This document shows, one piece after another, positions 53,155 through 64,000 of a stretch of DNA of 64,000 bases. The stretch spans positions 868,001-932,000 of the forward strand of contig BCHX01000003.1 in NCBI GenBank assembly GCA_001599755.1, read 5' to 3'. The notes under the pieces were generated by a model. It was given only the letters and a program-made list of their open reading frames with translations. It did no database searches and was not told the origin of the DNA. How positions within the stretch are numbered: position 1 is the stretch's first letter; every line of letters starts with the position of its first letter. The position numbers were made by a program, and so were the translations under genes. This stretch comes from Gliomastix tumulicola. Lineage: Eukaryota > Ascomycota > Sordariomycetes > Hypocreales > Bionectriaceae.

Positions 53155-55514
53155 TCTAGGCAGGTACTGTCTGCGTGGTGCTTGGTGCGGTTAGGCGGCC
53201 CTGGGTAGCAAGGCGGCTTCTAGGTAGGGCGGCTTCTAGGTAGGGCGGCTTCTAGGTAGCAGGGCGGCTCTAGGTAATAGGTGATGCTGGATCTTTTGTG
53301 ATTAGGACTAGAGGCCAATTGTTTGCATGAGGCTAGTTCTGCAGGTGTGAGTTGGCTGGTGGGAGCGGGGAGAAGGAGCCGGGGCTGAATGGTTGAGGCG
53401 ACAGAAGCAAATAGAAGATGGGACAGTAGAAAAATAAGATGGTGCTGTGCTGCCGAGAGCCAACAGGTGACGATGGTTCCAATTTGTTGCCCTGGAGGGC
53501 GCTGAGGGCGCTGTGGGCACTGCGGGGCGCTATCGGTTCAGTGAGGTGCGTGCTAATCCTCTGGCAAATCCTCTGGAAATCCACGATCCCTCAGACCCTT
53601 TTCTGGTCCTTGCAAGGGCGTGCCGGAGCGCTGGCAACCACGATGAAACCTGCCAATGCTGTCACGAGTCATCAAGACTGAGTGTCGTACATGATTTGAT
53701 CGCCCAGTTGGTCCAACCGTTGGGACGATCGGCCACTGGGCACAGTGCTCCCAACGGTCCATGCACCCGCCGGAACCAGAGCCAATCTGGTGGCTCTTTT
53801 CCCAACCATTCCTATGCCGAGTTTAAGCTTCACAGAGATTCAGGATTCGCACTAGAGACCGCCATCGTCCGGACGAGGTGATGGACAGCTAATTAGCCGG
53901 CATGTCCAGCACGTGGGGGCGTTGGCAATGCTCCTGAACTTTGGCATTTGGCATCGAGTCCCCTGCCAAGAGTCTGGGGCTCCCATCAATTAAGCTCCCT
54001 CCGGGTCTTAGCGAGCCCTAATTATAATTATGGGAACGAACGTGCCGCAGACGCTTGCTCTGTGGAATGCCATCCTAGAACTTGTTTTATCGTCCGGACT
54101 GTCAGGGCCGTCCCACTGTTTGCTATGTTTGTTGATACCCGCTGTGCTTGTCAACTCTCTGGTTCGGTTCCACCGCAGTTCGAGGATCGATGTGGTGTTT
54201 GGTCCGATTAGCTTGCCAAACAGAAAAAAAGAAAGAAAGAAACCAATCCCAGACTCGGGCCGTCGAGTATTGAGCAATAAGACATGTCTTCAGACACCTG
54301 ACCATATTCCCCGATAATAGTCTGGTCTGAGCAAATGCCGGATGCTTTGACATCATGTGGGTCACCACTCACGTGACCCTGACGTTATCTGGTCCATGAG
54401 AAATGACAGGTAACCCGGCTCCTTACGCAATCCAGATGAAACAGGTTAGCGGCTGATGGCCGGTTTGACAGCTGGCGAGATCGAAGGCCATGCATGGCCG
54501 CCCAAATTAAGCCTGTCCAGCACGCGGACATGCAGCTGGATTAAAGCAGCGCCTGAGCAGGGTCGGTTGGGTGCCGAAATCTGTCGCGCGAGCTGCCCAA
54601 AGGTGGAGATCCCTTCTACCTAGGAGAATGTTAAAGGGTACCTGGGCACGCCCGCTAAGGCCTAACAGGCTAGGCCAGTTCGCCGGTCACGCGCAATGCC
54701 CGCTATCTCTACCTAGAACTCTCTCTCTCTCTCCCCCCTTGCCTTGCCCGCTCTCTCCACTCTGCCGCCGCGCTGCGTCTGTGGGCTCTCGCTGTGGGTG
54801 GCATCTCTGACTTGGCTGCCGTACCTCCAAAACTTTGCCTCCTCCAGAACCTTCGCATCCCCGTAAATCGCCCCGAGTAAATCGCATCCATCCCGTCACG
54901 TTCGCTGCCACCCTGCGCCCACGACCCAGCGCCTCAGCGCCTCAGCACTACGGCCCGCGTCCTTTTTTCTTAGCCACGGCGCGCCCTGCCCCTGCCACTC
55001 CGTCCTGTCTCGCCCTCTGGTGCAGCCGTCCGTTGATCCGATCCGATCCGAGACGAAAGCTCCCTCACGCATCACCTCATCCACCCACGCCAGCTCCGTC
55101 CCTCAGCCAATTTCCATCACCATCCGCGAGACAGCCATCCCTTGCCATACCGTATCCTATATAGCGCCTGCACTACTGTGCATCACCGCCGTGCCAGCGT
55201 ATTTTTGGATGGCGCACTGACGACCAACCACCCTCTCGAGTAACCGTCCTCCATCCGGGTGCGCCCACACACAGAGCCAGGGCGTCACGTTTCGCCTCGC
55301 CCGCGCCCGCGCATCGCATCGCACAGGTCCCGGTCCAGGTCGCGCCTCCCCTCGCAGACGGGCGCAAGACGACATCGTGGCGGCGCTTACGATTCTGAGT
55401 CACAACGAGTCGGCGTCGGAACTCTCCCTTCAGCAGCACCTCGATATCGCCCCCGACCTGGTGTCGTCCAACCACCACAGCAGCCTCGTCACCGAGGGCG
55501 ACTCCGAGCCGTTG
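53155..55514. other. Intergenic: divergent PRD1 / PSY2 region
   Basis: About 2.4 kb, the second-longest gene-free stretch here. It contains a short tandem repeat at 53194-53278 and, near 54715-55330, a pyrimidine-rich leader-like stretch before PSY2. From about 55350 to 55514 the PSY2 frame is open and protein-like but lacks an ATG, so an unplaced first exon may exist. No independent gene is supported. Confidence 0.5.
53194..53278. repeat. Tandem repeat with GGCGGCTTCTAGGTAG unit
   Basis: Four to five imperfect copies of a 16-17 bp unit, three of them nearly perfect, immediately upstream of the PRD1 gene. Confidence 0.8.
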
Positions 55515-58385
55515 ATGATGGCACAGCCGGTGCCTCATCAGGCCACGGACCGGAAGCGCGTCAAGGTTTACGAACTGCGGAACAATGACTGGTTCGACCG
55601 CGGCACCGGCTTCTGCACTGCTAGTTACATAACGGTTCGTGCCCATCTTGCCATCAATCACACATCCCCTTATCGCCAGTCACAGATGATGGGAGACTAA
55701 CCATTCTTGTTGTTGTTGTTCAGAGCGAAGACGGGCGCAAGGATCCGAGAGTCATTGTCGAATCTGAGGACCAACCGAATCGCATCTTGCTAGAAACCAG
55801 GATTCAGAGGGAAGATGGATTCCAGAAACAGCAAGGCAAGTTCCTAGAGAAATCACATCTTCCGTGCGGAACGTTCATACTAACCAGACGGCAGATACCC
55901 TCATTGTGTGGCAGGAGCCAGGCAGTGGAACAGATATGGCCCTCAGCTTCCAGGAAGCGGATGGTTGTGCCTTGATATGGTTGGTCGCGCGATCAGTATT
56001 TGGCCAGCATGCGAGCAGAATCTAACTATGGCTAGGCAATTCGTGAGCAGTGTCCAGCAGACATTCCAGGGTCATCTCTCCGGCGGAGGTATGTATCACC
56101 ACGGCTGGCCCTCCAAGCTCTCTTCCAGCTCGCTAACGAATTGTCTTCCAGACGACGGCCTGTCTGATGACATTCCTATCGATGTTCCACCCACGGTAAC
56201 CCTTCCCGCGGCCGAAATCGGGAACTTGCCTGAGATAGAGTCCAGCATGCGAATGATGAGTTCCTCGGCTAATGGCCGCGACGCGTTGGCGAAGTCGATC
56301 ATGGCCGATGACTACATCAGCAAGCTCATCCCCTTGGTCGAAATGGCAGAGGATTTAGAGAGCCTTCAGGATCTTCACCGGCTATGCAACATCATGAAGA
56401 CCATCATCCTATTAAACGATACATCGATAATCGAGCATGCGGTATCGGACGAGTGTGTGCTTGGCGTGGTCGGCGCCTTGGAATACGATCCCGACTTTCC
56501 CAGCCACAAGGCCAACCATCGCCACTGGCTAGACAACAAGGGACGATACAAGGAGGTTGTGCCCATCGAGGACGAGGTCACACGCCGTAAAATCCACCAG
56601 ACCTACCGCCTACAGTACCTCAAAGACGTCGTTCTCGCGAGGATACTCGACGACCCCACGTTCTCGGTTCTCAACTCGTTGATCTTTTTCAACCAGGTCG
56701 ACATTGTACAGCACCTACAGGGAAACGCTCAGTTCTTGCACGAACTGTTTGCCATCTTCACCGCATCCACGCCGGATCCAAAGCGACGCAAGGAGGCTGT
56801 TTTGTTCATTCAGCAGTGCTGCAGTATCGCCAAGAGTATTCAGCCGCCCGCTCGCCAAACACTATACGACAACTTCCTGTCCCATGGCCTCCTGCAGGTC
56901 ATTCACTTCGGGCTCCGCCACAGCGATGTAGCTGTCAGAGTTGGGGCGACTGATATCCTCATCTCCATCATCGATCACGACCCACAGATGATTCGCTCAA
57001 CGATCTACCGCCAGATCAGCGAGAATCAACCTGCTCTGACGGACTCATTAGTTGATCTTCTCCTTGTCGAAGTGGATCTGGGAGTGAAGTCGCAGATTTC
57101 TGAGGCCATCAAGGTGCTGCTGGATCAAGGCTCGCCCATGTCACATGGCCAGGAGAACTTTGCCAAGGCCAATGGAGATTATCCAGGACGCCCGAGGCCA
57201 CAGATCATGAATGAGCCCCAGCAGGAGCTCTTCCTCACCCGCTTCTACGAACGATCCGCTGCGAAGCTCTTCAAGCCCCTTCTGGACTTGGAGCATCGGA
57301 CCGACATGAACTTCACCGTCCAACAGGCTTCAATGTTCACATACCTGATAGAGATCATGTGCTTTTTTATCCGCCAGCACCACCGCTATAGTAGATTTTT
57401 TGTTCTCAACCACAACATCGTACTCAGGGTCAATCAGCTACTGAAATCCCCTGAGACATTCTTGCAACTTGGTAAGTGTATATATTTCCGTGTTGGCGGA
57501 ATCTATCAGCGTACGGAGCGCTAACATGAGAACACAGTTGCTATCAGATTCCTCCGAGCCCTGGTTGGCATGCAGGAGGAGTTCTTTATCAAGCAAGTTG
57601 TCGAAAAGCAAGTTCTAGGTCCTGTTTTGGACGTCCTGATTGCGACGATGCCTCGGGACAACCTGCTCAGCTCTGGCGCCTTGGACCTATTTGAGTTCAT
57701 CAAGAAGGAGAACGTCAAGGATCTGGTCAAGCACCTCGTCGTCAACCACAGAGAGAAGCTGCTTTCCCTAAGCTACATGCCGACTTTCCGGGAGCTACTC
57801 CTACGCTATGACCAAACGAATGGCTATACTACCGACATAGACTACTTCCTCGATAACGATGAGGATGTAGGCGGCAGGAGGTTACCGTCGAATGCAAGAA
57901 TGATGGAGCATATTGCGGTAGACCCGAGTGAGGAGGATTATTGGAACACATCGGACCCGGAAGAGGAGGACGAGCAGAACGGCAAGTTGGCCGAAAAGAC
58001 GCCCGCCGCCAACGGCGCATCCACGCCCTCGAAGCCACTCGTCGACTACACCTCCGACGAGGAGAACGACGAAAACGTGAATGACGAGCCAAGCAGCCCG
58101 GTCTCTAATGCGGACTCGGGACTGTCTGGCACACCCCCCGAACGGGTCTCGGAGAAGCGAAGGCGCGAAGAGGACGACGAGGATGACCTGGGGAAACTGC
58201 TCCAGCAGAACAAGCGGCGGAACAGCTCATCTGCGTCGTCCAACGCACATGTGTCACCACAGATGAAGGGACAGCGACGGAAGAGCTTCAGCTCCGGCAC
58301 GGGCAACGGGACGCCCAAAAAGATCGCCATAAGCCTGTCACCAGGGCTGAAGACAGGAGGGTCAAGATCGGACGAGGACTCTTGA
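55515..58385 (+). CDS. PSY2: PP4 phosphatase regulatory subunit 3 (Psy2/SMEK)
   Basis: Regulatory subunit that directs protein phosphatase 4 to DNA-damage and checkpoint substrates. Six exons: 55515-55634, 55724-55835, 55895-55979, 56036-56088, 56152-57471, 57538-58385; 845 aa (yeast Psy2 858). Exons 1-3 encode the EVH1-like domain: DRKRVKVYELRNNDWFDRGTG, then SEDQPNRILLETRIQ and DTLIVWQEPGSGTDMALSFQ. The SMEK domain follows from about residue 150 (ESLQDLHRLCNIMKTIILLND, EYDPDFPSHKANHRHWL, LVGMQEEFFIKQVVEK), ending with FRELLLRYDQTNGYTTDIDY. The tail is acidic then basic (KRRREEDDEDD, KGQRRKSFSS), a probable nuclear signal. Intron 2 (55836-55894) starts with GC, not GT (AG|GCAAGT), and has a good branch site ACTAAC. 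Start is the first ATG of the frame before the EVH1 domain; an upstream exon is possible. Confidence 0.93.
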
Positions 58386-58859
58386 TATGATGTATGACCG
58401 GTTGGCAAATGGCGCATGGGGATTCATATCTACCCTTCTCAAATGGCGTCAAGCATATTCCCCCCCCTTAGCGACTTTGTTAAAGCTCAGCTCGGCCCAG
58501 CTCGCAGGGGTCCTTCGGACAGGGGCTAAGACGGGATGACCACGGCGTTGAGCGGCGTTACTTTTTTTTTTTTGGCTTCTCTTGTTTTCCCGGGAGAGAC
58601 GGATAAGGGGGAAGGGCTTCGATTCGTCATACGCTCAGGCGATTGCATACCACGATGAAAGTTTGGGGGAGAAATTGGCATAATGTACGGAAAACCACGA
58701 GGGGTCACGCCGCGGCTCACTTTGTTGCGATCTATATGTGACTACATATCAAAGGTAGGGAGGGGCATGTACAGGGACAATTCAATACCGAGGCCTATGA
58801 GGCACCCATGATATAGGACCGCTGCTTCTGAGCATCCGTATATTTCTATATATGGCAAC
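58386..58859. other. Intergenic, convergent 3' ends
   Basis: This 474 bp lies between convergent PSY2 and the AFG2-like gene; a T-run lies at 58562-58573. Nothing else. Confidence 0.6.
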
Positions 58860-61365
58860 TTAGGGCCCGAACTGTCTTGACCACATCTCGTACCCGTGAA
58901 TCATAGATGGTGTGATGAACTTTGGTGTGTTCTGTATCGCGGTGGTGAGGTCGGCCATGCTGAGCTCTATCTTCTGCGTCTCGTCCTCCTCGACACGGTC
59001 TAGCACTGCCATGCCGGCGCGGATGCAGATGGCCTTGATCTCTGCACCCGAGTGCCCCTCGGCCTTCTGCGCCAGGGTAGGAATGTCAACGTCTTCACCA
59101 ACCGAGAGGCCGCGAAGATGCACCTTGAAGACAGCCTCCCGTGCGGCCTGATCCGGCGGCCCAACATACAACACCTGATCAAAGCGACCCGGCCTCGTCA
59201 GCGCCGGATCAATCGACTCAGGCCTATTCGTCGCCGCGAGAATGAGCACCCCCGTCAGCGCCTCGAACCCGTCCATCTCGGTCAGCAGCGTCGTCAGCAT
59301 ATTCACGCTCCCTGTACTCCGCGACGCCGCATTATTCCCCCCACCAGGACCACCAGCGCGCTGGCCCCCGATCGAGTCGATCTCGTCGAAGAAGATTATG
59401 GACGGGGAGGCGGCGCGCGCGCGCTCGAAGAGCATGCGGACGGCACGCTCCGACTCGCCGACGTACATGTTGAGCAGCTCGGCGCCCTTGACGGCGAAGA
59501 AGTTGAAGGAGGACTCGGTGGCGAGGGCCTGGGCCGAGAGGGTCTTGGAGCAGCCGGGGGGCCCGTAGAGGAGGAGGCCCTTGGGCGGGTTCTGGAGGGC
59601 TTTGCGGTCGTCGGGGGAGGAGTTCTGGGAAGGGGTGTTTGTTAGTGGTTGGTTTGGGTGTACTATGGTGAGGTCGGGGAACAAAGGGCGAGCAGGATCC
59701 TACCTTGATGTTCTTGATCATCCTGGTGAGGACCTTCTTGAGGCTCTCCTGGCCACCAACGTCTTGCCAGTGTATCGTCGGCGGCTGCAGGTTGATATCA
59801 TGCATGGCTGTCGGGCGTGTCTCAGTCAGAGCCTGGTCCATGTCCCTCCGCTCGAGGAACCACTGCTCTGGCCTCGACCCCTCCTCGTCAAGACTTGACT
59901 CGTATACCCTCTTATTAAACACCTTCTTCGCATTCCGGATGAGCCTCCTCAGATCCCGCGGGTTGTACGCATGCGTCTTGTGCGCAATGGCATTCAGCGC
60001 CGCCTCCTTGTCCTCCGGCCGCACCGGCGGGTCGAGGAAGTGCAGGATCTCCAGCCGCTGCTCGGCGCGCGGGATCGGCAGCGTCACGTTCTCCTCGAAG
60101 CGCGACTCGGCCTGCAGCTTGGCGGGCACGTCCGTCATGTAGTCCATGCACGTGGCCACGACGACCGTCTTGGGCAGCTCGTTAAGCTCGACGGCGGCCG
60201 CGGACAGGGCGTCGAGCTCGTCGCAGAGGGTCTCGATAACGGCGTCCCGGTTAGAGCGGTCCTTGACGATGAGCTCGTCGAGGGCGTCGATGAGCACCAT
60301 GCTCGGCCGCTCCGCGTGCGCCTGCTTGAAGATCTCCTTGATGGTGGACAGCTTGTCTGAGGGCCGGATCCAGTGGGCTTTCCCCCAGTTCGTGGCCGCG
60401 AGACGCTGCAGGAGGAAGGTCTTGCCCGTGCCGCGGCCGCCGTGGATGATGAGACCGCAGGACTCGGCGTCGGGCGGCAGCTTGAAGGGCCCGTGGAAGC
60501 TACAGAGGAAGAAGTTGATAGCGGCGACCTGCTTGCCGAGGCCGGGCGCGTCTGTGATCTTGAGCTCGCCGCCGTATGCTTCACCGTTGATGGCGCTGCT
60601 GCTTCCTGCTGCTGCTGCTGCTGCTGCTAGGTCGTCGTCGCCCGGGTCGAGGACCTTGATGAGGGTTGTGGCGGGCTTGAAGCGGGCGAGTTTGTCTAGC
60701 TTGGAGTCTACCGAGAGGACCTTGAAGCTGCGTCTCTGCTTGCCGACCATGACGCCCTCGAGGAGCATGTTGGGGAAGACCATCTCAGCGCGTTCTGGTA
60801 CCATGGTTGGTCAGTTAGTAGACACACAAGACAGGGGGGGTACTAGGCAACGGAAAGGGGCACATGGAGAGACCAAGTTTGAAGCATTTTTTCTGCACGA
60901 ACCTAATGCAAGACTGACAGCCGCCTCCCTCTGAGGAGGATATCTGTAGCCAGAGGAGTCCCACGAAGCACCCTCCGTGACGTCCCTCACCACAACTTCC
61001 CCCGCGTCTGCCGTGCTCCCATTCCCATCCCCTTCGCCCAGCGTCACCCTCACCTGGTCGCCGATCTTCACGCCCACGGCCTCTTGAAACGCCCTCGTCA
61101 TCATGACCACGTTGGGACTCAGGTTCTTCTCCGGCAGCACCCACAGCGACGCCTCCCTCCTGGTCGGTCTGTCCTTCTCCGTCCCATCCGCGGCGGCAGC
61201 GTTGAGTATCTCAATCCAGCAGGCCCGCCCGCTGTCCAGCGTGCCCGTCAGGGAGAGAAGCGTATCCCTGCTGACGTAGAGCCGTGCGGCGCCGAGCAGG
61301 CTGGCCTTCTCCAAGCTGGTGTTGGAGAGGGGACGCACCTTGGCGTCGATGCTCTGCTTGACCAT
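58860..61365 (-). CDS. AFG2/SPATA5-like AAA+ ATPase with degenerate first ATPase domain
   Basis: Double-ring AAA+ ATPase related to Afg2/Drg1, which releases Rlp24 in 60S ribosome maturation. Three exons on the minus strand: 61365-60903, 60794-59704, 59624-58860; introns 108 and 79 nt; 772 aa (yeast Afg2 780). The N domain (residues 1-155) has a Cdc48-type double-psi-like start. D1: Walker A GGRGTGKT (273-280), but the Walker B region reads MVLIDALDEL, with Ala in place of the usual Glu after Asp324. D2: Walker A GPPGCSKT (539-546), the Cys-Ser variant typical of Afg2, Walker B IIFFDEID (Asp598-Glu599), second region of homology LAATNRPESIDPALTRPGRFD. The joins restore VSLALERAEMVFPNMLLEG and RMIKNIKNSSPDDRKALQNP. 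An Ala run (about 210-216) is coded by a GCT/GCA repeat. The odd D1 suggests a paralog or a fast-evolving ortholog. Confidence 0.85.
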
Positions 61366-62111
61366 GTTTTCTTGGTCTTTCTGTAGTTTTTAGACTCAGT
61401 ACTGTATCAACATGACTTGGGTCACTTGCTCTCCCGCCATGAGAAATAAGAACACAAGAGAATGGACTTTTTTACTGTTTCGTTGGAGGAAGAGAATTGT
61501 TGTAAGTCGTGTGTGGTGGTCGGTTTTTGATAACCCCACCATGTCCGGTGCCAAGTTACCCTATACTCGGTTCCCTCCAATCGCCAGTTCGTGGCCAAGT
61601 CTTGACTCGTAGAGGAAACAAGGCGGAAGATCGGGATTTTGTTGATGGTTTGTTGAATTGTACAGCTCTCAGGGGCGTAAATTGGGCCATTAGCACTGAT
61701 GTTCTAGATAAAGAACCCTTGATAGCGGCCTCGCTGTGAGTAGCCCAATTTCTGAACCGCCCACCTAAGAAGAACACACCTCGGCATGGTTATAGGCCTC
61801 ATCAATTACTTAGATGAACTTCTACAGACGGAACTCTGTAAGATTAACTTAGTGATTTATACTGAGGTTAGATGGACAATGGATGTTTAACACCTGGTGA
61901 CGTTTTGAAAAAATACAGGTTCCAGGTTTGGGCGTGACAGCTCTCTAGGGTAGCTAGTATTCGGCTATCACCAGAATTTCTCTCGACCATTCTTGATGCC
62001 GGTTTCCAACCTACATAACGAGCTCGTTCCATGTTCCCCTGCAACCACAACTCAGGCGGCACCGCACGACCGACAATCGATGGGCGCCCGATGATCTGAT
62101 CGCCCACCCGC
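61366..62111. other. Divergent promoter region, AFG2-like / partial gene
   Basis: This 746 bp, AT-richer in 61740-61920, lies between divergent start codons. No gene recognised. Confidence 0.55.
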
Positions 62112-64000
62112 ATGAAGCGCCCCAGGTGGCCCTGTCACGCGATCCTCCAGCGATGCGCCAGGCCATACTCCTCCGAACAAGCAGCGTCCTCCCAGGAGTG
62201 GTCGCTGCTCAAGAAACGATCCCGACCGAGCCCCCCGCAAGCCGCCGCCGCCGCCACCGCCGCTTCTGATGGGCAGGCGTCGAAGGAGCCCGCAGGGAGC
62301 TCTCTGGCGCCGCCGACGGGCGCCGAATCCTGGCTTCGTGACTTGGACCAGTCGGGCCGCGCCCAGCCTGCTGCGCCGAGTGCAAGACTGACGACGAACC
62401 GAGGGAGACGCCAGCACAATGGGTTCGCTGAGGTGCAAGACGGGGTGGCCGGGTTTCTGGACTCGCAGTACGGGTCGGCGGCGCGTCCGGGCCAGCAAAA
62501 GGGGGCTCCAGCCAACAGCAGTCAGGAATGGCTCCAAGCCATGGCCGGCCCAGTCCAAGGTGCGAGTAGGGGGATTAGGCTGAGCTACGGCGGGGCGAAA
62601 GCGATACCAAGAAAGTTCAGGAATGCCTCGCCCGTCGAATCCCGAACGGCTTCTGAAAAGCGAGGGGGCCTTGGTTCCGACAGCTCCCAACAGAACAACT
62701 CTACCGAACCATCGAAGGACCCAGTAGACTGGTCTCGTCAGGACCAGGCGCTGGAGATCAAGGACCGCGAAAAGAACATCGTGCTGAAGTACTACGGAGC
62801 GCGGTACCTCCTCCAGGACATGGCAGCTGGGGCTCAATCCGACCGGTTCTGGGCGATTGGTTCCAAGGGACCCGGCGGGCTTGCTCCGAGCAATGGCGAC
62901 GGTTCTGAGCTCTGGTTCCGTCACATGGTTCGCAGCGACTGGGGCTGGCAACGGATCGACGATAGCTGGACTGTGCGGGAGACGCCTGACGGCACTTTGC
63001 TCGAGCTGAAGCCGGTCGAATCGTCCGTTCCTCTAGAACCCATTCTCAATGAATCTAAGGACCGCCTTGTCACCATCAGAGGACTGAGCACAAACCTCAC
63101 TGGCCGTGACTTCCATCGCATCTCGTCCAAATCGCTCTCTAGCTGGACGGATACCATTCATATGGGTGAGTACCCATGCCCCTCGTTCCCTCTGTATGCC
63201 CGAGTCCAGGCATTTTCTAACACCAAAGATGCAGCCCAGCAGGAGCGCGATCCAGTGACGTTTGAGCCGCTTGGCGTATACAAGCTCTCCTTCCCTACAG
63301 GCCTGGCGGCCACCTCGTACGTGCAGGATCTGGACAACAGGCACAGCATCGCCAAAGCCAAATTCAAATCAATATCTGGACTGTGGGAGAACAGCATGTC
63401 CCAGTACCTCCGCAAGTGGCACAGCGCGGAGGAAGAGGAGGTGAGAACGGAGAGGAGCTCGCCTGACGAGGACACGACAACGGGACCCGATGCCTTCACC
63501 ATCGCTCCTCCGTCGGTCCCCTCGTTTCAGACGAAGACGGGCAGGATGGCGACCAACGGCTGGCAGAAGGCGCTCGAGAGCATCGTCAAGCAGATCAGCG
63601 ATACTGCCCGGCCGCCGGTTGTCCTGGTGGACGTACACCCTCCGCGGCTCTCAGCCGGACAGCTGGATGCCCTGATCAAGCGCGACGAGCAGGCGCGCGG
63701 CGTGTCCTGGCACGCATCCAAGGTGGTCTCCCTTGCGTCCCCTAATGATCAGGGGGATATCGGATACGGTCCTGAAGTCATTGATTGGAAAGAAGGCAGC
63801 GTGGACGGCGGCCCTAGGGCCGTCGACAAGGAGGCGAAGGAGGTCTCCAAACCCCCATCACGAACGCCTGCGAGGGACGAGGTGCGCAGGGGACGCTTCG
63901 TCATCGCGTTTCCCACCGATGTCCGCGCAGCGCGCTTCCACCGGTCCTGGCACCAGCAGACGCTGGGCGTCACCGAAGACAAGGGCGAGGTGTCCCATTA
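62112..64000 (+). CDS. Uncharacterised, probably mitochondrial protein (3' end outside window)
   Basis: Partial gene running off the right edge. Exon 1 is 62112-63165, intron 63166-63234 (donor GTGAGT, branch TTCTAACA, acceptor GCAG), exon 2 from 63235 is open to 64000; at least 606 aa. The start MKRPRWPCHAILQRCARPYSS is basic and aromatic without acids, as in mitochondrial presequences, which supports this ATG. Residues about 25-215 are low complexity. A folded part follows: IVLKYYGARYLLQDMAAG, LWFRHMVRSDWGWQRIDDSW, DRLVTIRGLSTNLTGRDFHRI, then VYKLSFPTGLAATSYVQDLD, and near the end RFVIAFPTDVRAARFHRSW. The VTIRGLS...DFHRI and RFVIAFPTDVRAARFHR parts resemble the RNP strands of an RRM-like fold, so RNA binding is possible but unproved. 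Long minus-strand frames over it are shadows. Confidence 0.68.
   Translation, partial: MKRPRWPCHAILQRCARPYSSEQAASSQEWSLLKKRSRPSPPQAAAAATAASDGQASKEPAGSSLAPPTGAESWLRDLDQSGRAQPAAPSARLTTNRGRRQHNGFAEVQDGVAGFLDSQYGSAARPGQQKGAPANSSQEWLQAMAGPVQGASRGIRLSYGGAKAIPRKFRNASPVESRTASEKRGGLGSDSSQQNNSTEPSKDPVDWSRQDQALEIKDREKNIVLKYYGARYLLQDMAAGAQSDRFWAIGSKGPGGLAPSNGDGSELWFRHMVRSDWGWQRIDDSWTVRETPDGTLLELKPVESSVPLEPILNESKDRLVTIRGLSTNLTGRDFHRISSKSLSSWTDTIHMGEYPCPSFPLYARVQAFSNTKDAAQQERDPVTFEPLGVYKLSFPTGLAATSYVQDLDNRHSIAKAKFKSISGLWENSMSQYLRKWHSAEEEEVRTERSSPDEDTTTGPDAFTIAPPSVPSFQTKTGRMATNGWQKALESIVKQISDTARPPVVLVDVHPPRLSAGQLDALIKRDEQARGVSWHASKVVSLASPNDQGDIGYGPEVIDWKEGSVDGGPRAVDKEAKEVSKPPSRTPARDEVRRGRFVIAFPTDVRAARFHRSWHQQTLGVTEDKGEVSH

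Noticed and set aside
1..64000. Secondary-metabolite cluster suggested by the norsolorinic-acid-reductase-like enzyme, flavin oxidoreductase and isomerase-like gene
   Set aside because: No synthase, transporter or pathway regulator is present, and the three genes are separated by housekeeping genes such as ERG1 and ALG5.
1..64000. CRISPR array, prophage, insertion sequence or intact transposon
   Set aside because: No spaced direct repeats, transposase, reverse transcriptase or integrase motifs were seen; tandem repeats found are simple microsatellites or coding repeats.

Overview
The window is chromosomal DNA of a filamentous ascomycete (Pezizomycotina, most probably Sordariomycetes). Spliceosomal introns are short (about 50-125 nt) with GTRNGY donors, CTRAC/CTGAC-like branch sites and CAG/TAG acceptors. 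Genes lie 0.2-2.4 kb apart on both strands. The gene set (FlbA-type RGS protein, AA9 lytic polysaccharide monooxygenase, DUF7053, SED1/CCG-6-type wall protein, fungal housekeeping genes) is fungal. I cannot name the species. There are no operons, prophages, CRISPR arrays or intact transposons. The ambiguous base at 12860 is the third position of a valine codon and harmless.

Layout. 1-7856 is an unusually long gene-poor stretch leading into the RGS regulator gene flbA (7857-10284). 10285-19424 holds a GPI-type wall protein with long Glu/Lys/His repeats, a DUF7053 protein with a His-Gln repeat, the mitochondrial CoA carrier LEU5, a METTL4-type MT-A70 methyltransferase and mitoribosomal protein uL23m. 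20252-28671 holds an unknown one-membrane-segment protein, an MME1-like mitochondrial carrier, inner membrane peptidase subunit IMP2, eIF2alpha and BUB3; eIF2alpha and BUB3 are divergent. 28987-35704 holds a probable small two-exon gene, a six-exon aldo-keto reductase, a candidate Pol III RNA or tRNA-derived SINE, and a large unknown protein gene. 36919-45925 holds squalene epoxidase ERG1, ALG5, a weak small gene, a DsbA-fold HCCA-isomerase-like enzyme, an old-yellow-enzyme-like oxidoreductase and an AA9 LPMO. 47422-64000 holds a disordered conserved protein, the metallopeptidase PRD1, the PP4 subunit PSY2, an AFG2-like AAA+ ATPase and a probable mitochondrial protein gene cut by the window end.

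Functionally this is ordinary core-genome territory. Several unlinked genes serve mitochondria (LEU5, MME1-like, uL23m, IMP2, possibly a PRD1 isoform, and two unknown proteins with targeting-like N-termini). Others serve signalling and cell cycle (flbA, BUB3, PSY2), translation (eIF2alpha), sterol and glycan synthesis (ERG1, ALG5), and the wall or plant biomass (SED1-like, AA9). The least explained items are the 7.8 kb leader of flbA, the structured Pol III-like element near 32.2-32.4 kb, the Glu/Lys/His wall protein, and an AFG2-like ATPase whose first ATPase domain lacks the normal Walker B glutamate. Exon boundaries were derived by hand from splice signals, frame continuity and protein family knowledge; no alignment or transcript evidence was available.
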